From DQTL01 sp964396505 (GTDB taxonomy: Bacteria > Bacteroidota > Bacteroidia > Flavobacteriales > Flavobacteriaceae): 5,080 nucleotides of DNA. The stretch spans positions 1-5,080 of the forward strand of contig CAYNFJ010000133.1 of the NCBI GenBank assembly GCA_964396505.1, read 5' to 3'. The position numbers and the translations under genes were made by a program. Positions 1-5,080 of this stretch are shown in pieces (position 1 is the first letter of the stretch; each line of letters opens with the position of its first letter). The notes beneath the pieces are model-generated. The model ran no database searches, was not told the origin of the DNA, and was given only the letters and a program-made list of their open reading frames with translations.

Positions 1-963
1 ACCGGCTGTACCTCTAAAGATAGTCCAAGTAAGATAATCCTTAATTTGAGTTAAATCATTGTTTTTAAATACTTTATCAACCTCTTTCATATAATCAGGT
101 TGTGAATTTATCAAGGTATCAACCTCTAGATGCAAGGCCTTTAAATATTCTTGAATGGCTATATTAGGAATACTTTTTTGCAAATCGGCAACACGCATCG
201 GATGATAGGTGTTTTCCGGTTTACGCCTTGCTTCCTTGGTGAGTTTTGCTTTGGCTAATTGGGTTTCAAGTTGTAAAATATTCTTTTGCGCTCTATGAAT
301 CATAGTACTATCTTTACTGATAAAAGCAAACATTTTAGCAATATGACGCGTGTATTGACTACGTATTTTCTTGGAATCTTCATCATTGGACACATAATAA
401 TCCCTATCCGGCAAACCGGCACCTACCGGAAATAGATACAATACATTTTTATTACTGTCTTTCATATCGGCATGGACACCCACACCAAAAAAACAAGAAC
501 TCAATAGGGGTTCATATTTTGTCATAAAATCAAGGACTCCTTGCTTGGTTTTGATTCGGTCAATCTCGTCTAGATAAGGTTTTACAGGAGCAATTCCTTC
601 TTTTTTTCGAGTCTTTGTATCCAATATAGAAGCAAAATAATCTATGGCTTTGCGTTGATCTGTCCCTGCTTTGTACGCATTAGATTGGATCGCTTTGTTT
701 AAAATATCCAATGTATTCAAATCGGTATTTTTACGCAGTTCATCAAAACTACCCCAACGTGCTCTATCTGGTGGAATTGTAGCAGTTTTCATCCATTGAC
801 CATTTACATAATTATAAAAATCGTCTTGAGGTTTTACAGTTGTATCCATAAGAGCCAGGTTTAATCCAATTGTTTTTTTCGTTGTATTTTTTATGTCTTT
901 TTGATATGTTTGGCAGGAGAATAATCCTATGGCAATCAATAGCGCTAAGCTGATGTTTTTCAT
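1..963 (-). CDS. M13-family zinc metallopeptidase lipoprotein, N-terminal part (partial)
   Basis: The reading frame is open from the ATG at 963 down to the window edge (321 codons, no stop), so the gene is cut by the window. Residues 1-17 form a lipoprotein signal peptide with lipobox LFSC, predicting lipid attachment at Cys17 and an envelope location. After a short linker comes the M13 N-terminal domain: DDFYNYVNGQW at residues 47-57, IPPDRARWGSF at 63-73 and GLPDRDYY at 183-190 are hallmarks of the neprilysin/PepO family. Family members are usually about 670-700 residues, so roughly half is missing here, including the zinc-binding HExxH and the downstream glutamate motif. Catalytic competence therefore cannot be judged. 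Known members cleave oligopeptides; the substrate here is unknown. The gene is divergent from tex, and only A/T-rich sequence precedes the start, as is usual in Bacteroidota. Family assignment is firm; the physiological role is not. Confidence 0.93.
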   Translation of the reverse strand, partial: MKNISLALLIAIGLFSCQTYQKDIKNTTKKTIGLNLALMDTTVKPQDDFYNYVNGQWMKTATIPPDRARWGSFDELRKNTDLNTLDILNKAIQSNAYKAGTDQRKAIDYFASILDTKTRKKEGIAPVKPYLDEIDRIKTKQGVLDFMTKYEPLLSSCFFGVGVHADMKDSNKNVLYLFPVGAGLPDRDYYVSNDEDSKKIRSQYTRHIAKMFAFISKDSTMIHRAQKNILQLETQLAKAKLTKEARRKPENTYHPMRVADLQKSIPNIAIQEYLKALHLEVDTLINSQPDYMKEVDKVFKNNDLTQIKDYLTWTIFRGTAG

Positions 964-974
964 TCTATTTAATT

Positions 975-1007
975 TTTGAGCGTCAAAGATATTATATTTT
1001 ATATTTA
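975..1007 (+). promoter_or_regulatory. Candidate tex promoter (TTTG-N21-TATATTTA)
   Basis: TTTG at 975-978 could be the -33 box and TATATTTA at 1000-1007 a -7 box that matches TAnnTTTG except for its last base. The 21-base spacing fits Bacteroidota promoters. Transcription would start near 1012-1014, about 50 bases before the tex ATG. An alternative -7 match, TATATTTT at 993-1000, would be only 14 bases from the TTTG. The region is so A/T-rich that chance matches are easy, hence modest confidence. Confidence 0.35.
984..991 (-). promoter_or_regulatory. Bacteroidota -7 box for the M13 peptidase gene
   Basis: Read on the minus strand this is TATCTTTG, a perfect match to the TAnnTTTG box of the Bacteroidota housekeeping sigma factor. 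Transcription would begin near 977-979, leaving a short leader of about 15 bases before the ATG at 963. No TTTG -33 box sits at the expected distance; the nearest candidate is TTAG (minus strand, 1016-1019), 24 bases upstream, so the -33 half is weak. The promoter is inferred from sequence match and position only. Confidence 0.5.
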
Positions 1008-1030
1008 CAGAAGCGCTAATCCTAGAAATA

Positions 1031-1044
1031 CTGTATTTTTACAG
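1031..1044. repeat. Short perfect dyad CTGTA-N4-TACAG upstream of tex
   Basis: CTGTA (1031-1035) and TACAG (1040-1044) are perfect inverted copies around TTTT, 19 bases before the tex start codon. A third half-site, TACAG, lies at 1006-1010. The element would fall in the tex leader or just downstream of its start site, so it could be an operator half-site pair or a weak RNA hairpin. A 5-base arm is short enough to occur by chance. Confidence 0.25.
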
Positions 1045-1063
1045 CGATTTTTTTACTTTTTCG

Positions 1064-3187
1064 ATGGAATTAATAGAACAAATAGCCCAAAAAACCCCAT
1101 TTCCTGTCAAAGGAATAGCAAACACCTTACAACTACTTGCCGAGGATTGTTCCATTCCTTTTATTGCACGCTACAGAAAGGAAATGACCGGAAATTTAGA
1201 CGAAGTAGCCATTGCGATGATTGCCAAATTAAAAAAAGAGTATGATGCGTTGCTCAAACGTAAAAACAGTATTCAAAAAGCAATGGAAGAAATGGGTGTA
1301 TTAACTGATGTACTCAAAAAACGTATTGAATATACAGATACACTCACAGCTTTGGAGGATCTCTATTTACCCTACAAGAAAAAACGTAAGACAAAAGCTG
1401 AAATAGCGCGCAAAAACGGCTTGGAACCACTTGCCAAAATTATAATGGCACAAAGGTCTGATGCTATTGAATACATCGCTTCACAATATTTGAATGACAC
1501 GATTACAAATGAAGATGAAGCCCTAGCAGGGGCCGGACATATCATAGCCGAATGGATCAATGAAAATATAGGAGTTCGTACTAAATTAAGAAGAACTTAC
1601 GAACGAAAATCTTGGATTGAATCAAAAGTAATCAAAGGAAAAGAATCCGAAGAAAAAGCGCAAAAATTCAAAGATTATTTTGACTGGTCAGAGCCATTAC
1701 ATCGTTGTCCTTCCCATAGATTACTCGCCATATTACGAGCAGAAAAAGAAGGAATTGTACGCATAAAGATTCATATTGATAAAGAAGAAGCATTCGAAAA
1801 CATCAGCTATCGTATTATCAAAAAAGATTCGAGCACGGCATTGTATTTAAACCAATTTATATCAGATGCCTATACGCGTTTATTGGCTCCTGCACTATCC
1901 CACGAAGCGTTGCAGAAAGCCAAAGAAAAAGCCGATGCCACCGCCATAAACGTATTTGCCAAGAATCTGAAACAGTTACTGCTGGAGGCACCTTTGGGCG
2001 AAAAAAATGTGTTGGCTATAGATCCGGGGTTTAGAACCGGTTGCAAGCTAGTTTGCTTGGATAAACAAGGAAATCTGACGCACAATGAAACCATCTATCC
2101 ACATCCACCCCAAAACGAAAAGCTGATGGCTATGAAAAAAATACGTTCCTTAGTCAATGCACATAAAATTGATGCCATTGCTATAGGCGATGGTACTGCC
2201 TCCCGTGAAACAGAACGTCTTGTTAAAACAATACGTTTTGATAAAGAAATACAAGTGTTTGTCGTCAGTGAAGCCGGCGCTTCCATCTACTCCGCTTCCA
2301 AGATTGCTCGAGAAGAATTTCCCAATTATGATGTAACAGTCAGAGGAGCTATCTCTATCGGAAGGCGGTTACAAGATCCCTTGGCTGAATTGGTGAAAAT
2401 AGACCCCAAATCTATCGGAGTAGGACAATACCAATACGATGTCAATCAAACCCAATTAAAAGAAGAATTGGATCATGTGGTTTCCAGTTGTGTAAATTTG
2501 GTGGGTGTAAACATCAATACAGCCAGTAAATCTTTATTGACCGCTGTTTCCGGCATCGGAGAAAAATTGGCTGAAAATATCGTCAAATACCGTTTGGAAA
2601 ATGGAGCTTTCAACACGAGAGATACTATTCAAAAAGTACCTCGATTGGGCGCCAAAGCCTTTGAGCAAAGTGCCGGTTTTTTACGAATCAAAAATGGTGA
2701 TAATCCATTAGATGATTCAGCAGTACATCCGGAAAGTTATCCGGTTGTTCAAAAGATGGCTCAAAAATCGGGGCTTACAATAGCTGAAATCATCGGAAAT
2801 AAAGAAGCTATTTTAAAACTACAGCTATCTGATTTTATAACCCAAAAAATAGGATTGCCCAGTTTACAAGATATTAAGAACGAATTACTGAAACCCGGAT
2901 TGGACCCTAGAAAAAAAGCCCGTGTATTTGAATTTAATGAAAAAATAAGGACAATAGATGACGTAGTAGAAGGTTTAATACTTCCCGGAATTATCAACAA
3001 CATCACCAACTTTGGCTGTTTTGTATCTTTGGGCATTAAAGAAAGTGGTTTGATTCACATCTCACATCTCTCCAATACTTTTGTAAAAGATCCCAATGAG
3101 ATTGTACAACTGCATCAACATGTTCAAGTAAAAGTATTGGCAGTAGATCGTATACGAAAACGTATTCAGTTGAGTTTAGTTCAATAA
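1064..3187 (+). CDS. tex: Tex family RNA-binding transcription accessory protein
   Basis: This complete 707-residue protein is a cytoplasmic nucleic-acid-binding protein of the Tex/YhgF family, linked in other bacteria to transcription and RNA metabolism. The helical Tex N-terminal region spans about 1-185, with IPFIARYRKE at 31-40 and DLYLPY at 99-104. A YqgF/RNase H-like domain follows from about 315 to 440, with DPGFRTG at 320-326, IGDGTASRETE at 374-384 and EAGASIYSAS at 403-412. The highly conserved block RGAISIGRRLQDPLAELVK covers 427-445. Helix-hairpin-helix motifs follow at about 483-542 (NINTAS at 483, GIGEKLA at 497, VPRLGAKAF at 525). The S1 RNA-binding domain occupies about 634-707. 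The protein ends with the S1 fold, without the extra C-terminal tail of the roughly 770-780-residue proteobacterial versions. The first in-frame ATG is used; the preceding bases are T-rich with no Shine-Dalgarno. It is apparently monocistronic, and all domains look intact. Confidence 0.97.
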   Translation: MELIEQIAQKTPFPVKGIANTLQLLAEDCSIPFIARYRKEMTGNLDEVAIAMIAKLKKEYDALLKRKNSIQKAMEEMGVLTDVLKKRIEYTDTLTALEDLYLPYKKKRKTKAEIARKNGLEPLAKIIMAQRSDAIEYIASQYLNDTITNEDEALAGAGHIIAEWINENIGVRTKLRRTYERKSWIESKVIKGKESEEKAQKFKDYFDWSEPLHRCPSHRLLAILRAEKEGIVRIKIHIDKEEAFENISYRIIKKDSSTALYLNQFISDAYTRLLAPALSHEALQKAKEKADATAINVFAKNLKQLLLEAPLGEKNVLAIDPGFRTGCKLVCLDKQGNLTHNETIYPHPPQNEKLMAMKKIRSLVNAHKIDAIAIGDGTASRETERLVKTIRFDKEIQVFVVSEAGASIYSASKIAREEFPNYDVTVRGAISIGRRLQDPLAELVKIDPKSIGVGQYQYDVNQTQLKEELDHVVSSCVNLVGVNINTASKSLLTAVSGIGEKLAENIVKYRLENGAFNTRDTIQKVPRLGAKAFEQSAGFLRIKNGDNPLDDSAVHPESYPVVQKMAQKSGLTIAEIIGNKEAILKLQLSDFITQKIGLPSLQDIKNELLKPGLDPRKKARVFEFNEKIRTIDDVVEGLILPGIINNITNFGCFVSLGIKESGLIHISHLSNTFVKDPNEIVQLHQHVQVKVLAVDRIRKRIQLSLVQ

Positions 3188-3241
3188 TTATTTTTTAAAA
3201 AAATATACTGTTTTTATTGTTAAAGATAAAAAAAGATTCCT
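3188..3241. other. A/T-rich spacer downstream of tex, no clear terminator
   Basis: Just after the tex stop there is an almost perfect A/T palindrome, TATTTTTT (3189-3196) against AAAAAATA (3198-3205), followed by a T-rich run. It has no G/C pairs, so it is not a convincing intrinsic terminator. The first G/C-containing hairpin downstream is the 3248-3270 inverted repeat, whose trailing T-run is poor. Where tex transcription ends is unresolved from sequence. Confidence 0.4.
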
Positions 3242-3249
3242 TACCTTTG
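3216..3249 (+). promoter_or_regulatory. Promoter for the OmpA-domain gene (ATTG-N22-TACCTTTG)
   Basis: TACCTTTG at 3242-3249 is a perfect Bacteroidota -7 box, and ATTG at 3216-3219 (containing the core TTG) lies 22 bases upstream as the -33 box. This is the best promoter match in the window. Transcription would start near 3254-3256, giving a leader of about 110 bases before the ATG at 3367, unusually long beside the roughly 15-base leader predicted for the peptidase gene. Confidence 0.6.
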
Positions 3250-3270
3250 AGTGTATTTTAGAAACACTCA
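3248..3270. repeat. Inverted repeat TGAGTGT-N9-ACACTCA at the promoter
   Basis: Arms 3248-3254 and 3264-3270 are perfect 7-base inverted copies around a 9-base centre. The left arm overlaps the last two bases of the -7 box and the dyad spans the predicted start site, a classic position for a repressor operator. It could instead form an RNA hairpin at the 5' end of the message or contribute to tex termination. The dyad is directly visible; its function is inference. Confidence 0.4.
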
Positions 3271-3308
3271 TTTCTAATGAACGCAAGACTTCGCATACCA
3301 TTATGTGT

Positions 3309-3332
3309 CTGTAAAAAATATCTATTTTACAG
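3309..3332. repeat. Leader inverted repeat CTGTAAAA-N8-TTTTACAG
   Basis: Perfect 8-base arms (3309-3316 and 3325-3332) flank an 8-base centre inside the predicted leader, ending 34 bases before the start codon. In RNA, further pairing outward is possible through U-G, G-U, U-A and G-U pairs. It may be an RNA stem near the ribosome entry region or a protein-binding dyad. The word TTTTACAG also occurs inside the peptidase gene (580-587 and 832-839), so the word alone is not special; the paired arrangement is. Confidence 0.35.
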
Positions 3333-3366
3333 GTATTTTCTTAAAAACAATTTAATCTTTTTTAAA

Positions 3367-4341
3367 ATGAAAAATGCATTAATTACCAGTCTATTGCTAT
3401 TGTTTGTATTTCGTTTACAAGCACAAGATCCACCGCGTAAATCCGACCAAAAAGGAAGTAAGGATTACCCTACAATCTCCCGCTATAAAGGAGCTGTTAT
3501 TCAAGAGTATGATACCGTTAATTACGGCGAATTCTATCTGGGACTGGATAAACCGGTTAGAAAAGATTTTAAAGGACGGGGATTATTTTTTAATAAATAC
3601 CTGACTGTAAAAGGTAAAATTATCAATACACAATATCTCATTCCTTTTGAAGAAGGAGTATTAAAAGTGTATGAAAATTATAAAAATGCTTTGCAGGTAG
3701 CAGGCTATAAGATACTTTATATAGAAGATAGTAGCGAATACAACAATTTTTACCATGACGATTATTACAATTATTTAATAGGTTTTCCCAAAGCAGCTTA
3801 TGGAATAAATACCGATAAATACTACTATATTGTAGCAAAAGGCGTAAAAGATGGCATCGATGTCTATGTAAATCTATACATCGCTGTTGGGGGCAATTAC
3901 GGACAAGATTTTATTGTAGTGAATCAATCCATTATTGAGACAACTCCTTTGGAATTAGGCTTAGTCACCGCCGATAATATTGCTCAAAATATGGAAAATG
4001 CGGGACATGCGGCCATTTATGACATTCATTTTGCAGTGAACAGTGCTGAAATTGATAGTAAATCGGACAGTCAAATGCAGAATATCGCCACCTATTTACA
4101 AGCCCATCCGGAACAGCAATTTTTTATCGTGGGTCATACCGATAATACCGGTGAATTTTTATTGAACAAAAAATTATCCGAAGATCGTGCCAACGCTGTG
4201 ATGAATCAATTAATTACAAAATACCATATCAATCCCGATCAATTATTGGCGTATGGAGTAGCCAACTTAGCCCCGGTTACCTCCAATAAAACCGATGAAG
4301 GAAAAGCCAGAAACCGTAGAGTTGAGATTGTATTGCGTTAA
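3367..4341 (+). CDS. Exported DUF4892-like / OmpA C-terminal domain protein
   Basis: The preferred start is the ATG at 3367, giving 324 residues with a typical Sec signal peptide (KN, hydrophobic core, predicted cleavage LQA|Q after residue 19). The frame is open back to an ATG at 3277, but that 30-residue extension is basic, aromatic and would bury the signal peptide. Residues about 29-205 resemble the DUF4892 region found before OmpA domains: KGSKDYP at 29-35 and, just before the OmpA part, GLVTADN. An unusual Tyr/Asn/Asp-rich stretch lies at 124-136. Residues about 216-324 are an OmpA-like peptidoglycan-binding domain: IHFAVNSAEI from 220, GHTDNTG at 256-262, and a closing NRRVEI with Asp259 and the Arg316-318 region as expected ligand-contacting residues. 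The mature protein has no cysteine and no obvious beta-barrel, so it is probably a periplasmic or outer-membrane-associated wall-binding protein. Its specific role is unknown. Confidence 0.9.
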   Translation: MKNALITSLLLLFVFRLQAQDPPRKSDQKGSKDYPTISRYKGAVIQEYDTVNYGEFYLGLDKPVRKDFKGRGLFFNKYLTVKGKIINTQYLIPFEEGVLKVYENYKNALQVAGYKILYIEDSSEYNNFYHDDYYNYLIGFPKAAYGINTDKYYYIVAKGVKDGIDVYVNLYIAVGGNYGQDFIVVNQSIIETTPLELGLVTADNIAQNMENAGHAAIYDIHFAVNSAEIDSKSDSQMQNIATYLQAHPEQQFFIVGHTDNTGEFLLNKKLSEDRANAVMNQLITKYHINPDQLLAYGVANLAPVTSNKTDEGKARNRRVEIVLR

Positions 4342-4356
4342 GAAAATAGCTCTGTT

Positions 4357-4764
4357 ATGACTGAACAACTTTCAGGTAATTATAAATTTATATTAATATG
4401 GCAATTCATGGAGTTGGTAGCAATGATTTCATTTTTTGGTATTAGCTTTCTATTTTATGCCTTTAGTGAAGATAAGGACATCCTCTTTATATGGTCTATC
4501 CTATGGAAATTTATGATTGTAAAAATAGGCGTGCTATTCTTCTATTACAAAAGAAAAAAATGGACAATACTCTTTAACCTTATTCAGAATATTGCCATTT
4601 TTTTCGTTTTAATATATGCTTTTTTTTATACGCTTATTTATGGAAATCACGGGCAAATTGCTTCTCTTATCGGATTTGTTATCATCATACTAGCAATTAT
4701 TTATCTGTATTATAGCATTATAAAAATGTGTTATCAGGATTGGAAGTTTCAATTACATTCATAA
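4357..4764 (+). CDS. Small four-helix integral membrane protein, unknown function
   Basis: I do not recognise a family for this 135-residue protein. Four hydrophobic segments are clear: about 12-36, 42-64, 71-95 and 101-122. The loop between helices 2 and 3 is strongly basic (KRKK at 65-68), while the loop after helix 1 is acidic (EDKD at 38-41). By the positive-inside rule the 65-70 loop would be cytoplasmic and both termini would also be on the cytoplasmic side, in the inner membrane. It contains many Phe, Tyr and Ile residues, one cysteine (125) and no visible catalytic motif. The ATG lies 15 bases after the stop of the OmpA-domain gene, with an A-rich stretch (AAGAAAAT) in the gap and no room for its own promoter, so co-transcription is likely. 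That suggests, but does not show, a shared envelope role. Confidence 0.75.
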   Translation: MTEQLSGNYKFILIWQFMELVAMISFFGISFLFYAFSEDKDILFIWSILWKFMIVKIGVLFFYYKRKKWTILFNLIQNIAIFFVLIYAFFYTLIYGNHGQIASLIGFVIIILAIIYLYYSIIKMCYQDWKFQLHS

Positions 4765-4796
4765 AAATTCAACTGCCACGTAAAACCCAACTAACA

Positions 4797-4997
4797 CTAA
4801 ATCAATAATATAACATATTTATTCCTAAATATTAACTGATTATAACAATGCAATATCAATGCTAAAATATGGAGTTGTTTTTCACTTAATTTTTGTGTGT
4901 TAATATAATCTGTCATATTTACTTTTTATTTATCATTTTTATACTTAAATTTGTAGGTCTCTCCCACATCTATTTGATGTACAACATGATATCTCAT
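4797..4997 (-). other. Two in-frame minus-strand small ORFs; possible remnant or chance
   Basis: On the minus strand an ATG at 4997 opens a 23-codon ORF ending with TAA at 4926-4928 (begins MRYHVVHQIDVGETYKF). Nine bases later, in the same frame, an ATG at 4916 opens a 39-codon ORF ending with TAG at 4797-4799 (begins MTDYINTQKLSEKQLHI). The composition is mixed and protein-like rather than only Lys/Asn/Ile/Phe. Together they could be a decayed gene with one internal stop, two tiny genes, or coincidence. Against function, they overlap the plus-strand promoter and have no clear promoter of their own. Confidence 0.15.
4946..4953 (+). promoter_or_regulatory. Bacteroidota -7 box for the gene at 5013
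   Basis: TAAATTTG matches TAnnTTTG perfectly. Transcription would begin near 4958-4960, leaving a leader of about 55 bases. The -33 position holds only T-rich sequence (TTTT at 4923-4926, 19 bases upstream) with no TTG, so the promoter may be weak or need an activator. Confidence 0.45.
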
Positions 4998-5012
4998 TCT
5001 AAAAAGTAAAAG

Positions 5013-5080
5013 ATGAAAAAAATTATTTTCTTTTTCTTGATGTTGGGTACTACTGCTTTTTCTCAACTATCAACCCACTT
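5013..5080 (+). CDS. Exported protein, N-terminal fragment (partial)
   Basis: The ATG at 5013 follows an A-rich stretch and opens a frame that runs off the window after 22 complete codons. The visible part is a textbook Sec signal peptide: MKK, a Phe/Ile/Leu-rich core and a predicted cleavage AFS|Q after residue 17, giving a mature start QLSTH. From memory, large flavobacterial surface or adhesion proteins often begin their mature part with a similar QLST-type sequence, but five residues cannot establish this. The product could equally be any secreted, periplasmic or outer-membrane protein. Support for a real gene comes from the signal peptide and the -7 box at 4946-4953. Confidence 0.7.
   Translation, partial: MKKIIFFFLMLGTTAFSQLSTH

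Larger units (their letters stand above)
4765..5012. other. AT-rich intergenic region between membrane gene and last gene
   Basis: This 248-base spacer holds no RNA gene or convincing intrinsic terminator that I can see. It contains a tandem CAATGC pair (4846-4851 and 4857-4862), a perfect -7 box at 4946-4953 for the gene at 5013, and a small dyad ATGT-ACA-ACAT at 4977-4987. On the minus strand two short ORFs share one frame across it: 23 codons starting at 4997 and 39 codons starting at 4916. Confidence 0.5.

Noticed and set aside
976..1245. An 89-codon plus-strand ORF overlapping the tex start
   Set aside because: It is out of frame with tex, lacks any recognisable motif, and most of its length is a shadow of the conserved Tex N-terminus.
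1372..3036. Several minus-strand ORFs of 62-91 codons inside tex
   Set aside because: All lie antisense to strongly conserved tex codons and show no domain, signal or promoter; they are reading-frame shadows.
3189..3205. A/T palindrome after tex as an intrinsic terminator
   Set aside because: The stem has no G/C pairs and would be too unstable to act as a standard hairpin terminator.
580..3332. TTTTACAG as a shared regulatory word between the tex spacer and the OmpA-domain leader
   Set aside because: The word also occurs at 580-587 and 832-839 inside the peptidase gene, and the dyad spacings differ (4 versus 8 or more bases), so a common regulator is not supported.
3404..3838. ORFs of 66 codons on each strand inside the OmpA-domain gene (3404-3604 plus, 3638-3838 minus)
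   Set aside because: Both overlap a well-supported coding sequence and have no independent support.
4846..4862. CAATGC tandem pair as a repeat array
   Set aside because: There are only two six-base copies 11 bases apart, which is expected by chance in this composition.

Overview
The window looks like ordinary chromosomal DNA from an AT-rich member of the Bacteroidota, most likely a flavobacterium-like lineage. Three things support this. Perfect Bacteroidota-type -7 boxes (TAnnTTTG) lie upstream of three genes. Start codons follow A/T-rich stretches with no Shine-Dalgarno sequence. Signal peptides end in the Ala/Ser-Gln junction common in this phylum (LQA|Q, AFS|Q). The genus cannot be fixed from the sequence alone.

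Layout. Positions 1-963 (minus strand) hold the N-terminal 321 residues of an M13 (neprilysin/PepO-type) zinc metallopeptidase made as a lipoprotein; its catalytic half lies beyond the left edge. A 100-base divergent spacer (964-1063) carries promoter-like sequences for both directions, apparently overlapping, and a small CTGTA/TACAG dyad. Positions 1064-3187 (plus) encode a complete Tex (YhgF-family) RNA-binding transcription accessory protein. Positions 3188-3366 hold a good promoter, two inverted repeats and a leader of about 110 bases. Positions 3367-4341 (plus) encode an exported protein pairing a DUF4892-like N-terminal domain with an OmpA-type peptidoglycan-binding domain. It is followed after 15 bases by an unrecognised four-helix membrane protein (4357-4764), probably in the same operon. 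Positions 4765-5012 are an AT-rich spacer with a perfect -7 box and, on the minus strand, two short in-frame ORFs that may be a gene remnant or chance. At 5013 a new exported protein begins and runs off the right edge.

How the genes relate. The window is mainly cell-envelope functions (lipoprotein peptidase, OmpA-domain protein, small membrane protein, exported protein) around one housekeeping RNA-binding gene. Only the OmpA-domain gene and the small membrane gene look co-transcribed. I found no RNA gene, CRISPR array, insertion sequence, phage gene or toxin-antitoxin or defence module. I see no convincing new system; the points most worth checking are the OmpA-domain/membrane-protein pair with its structured leader, and the minus-strand ORFs before the last gene.
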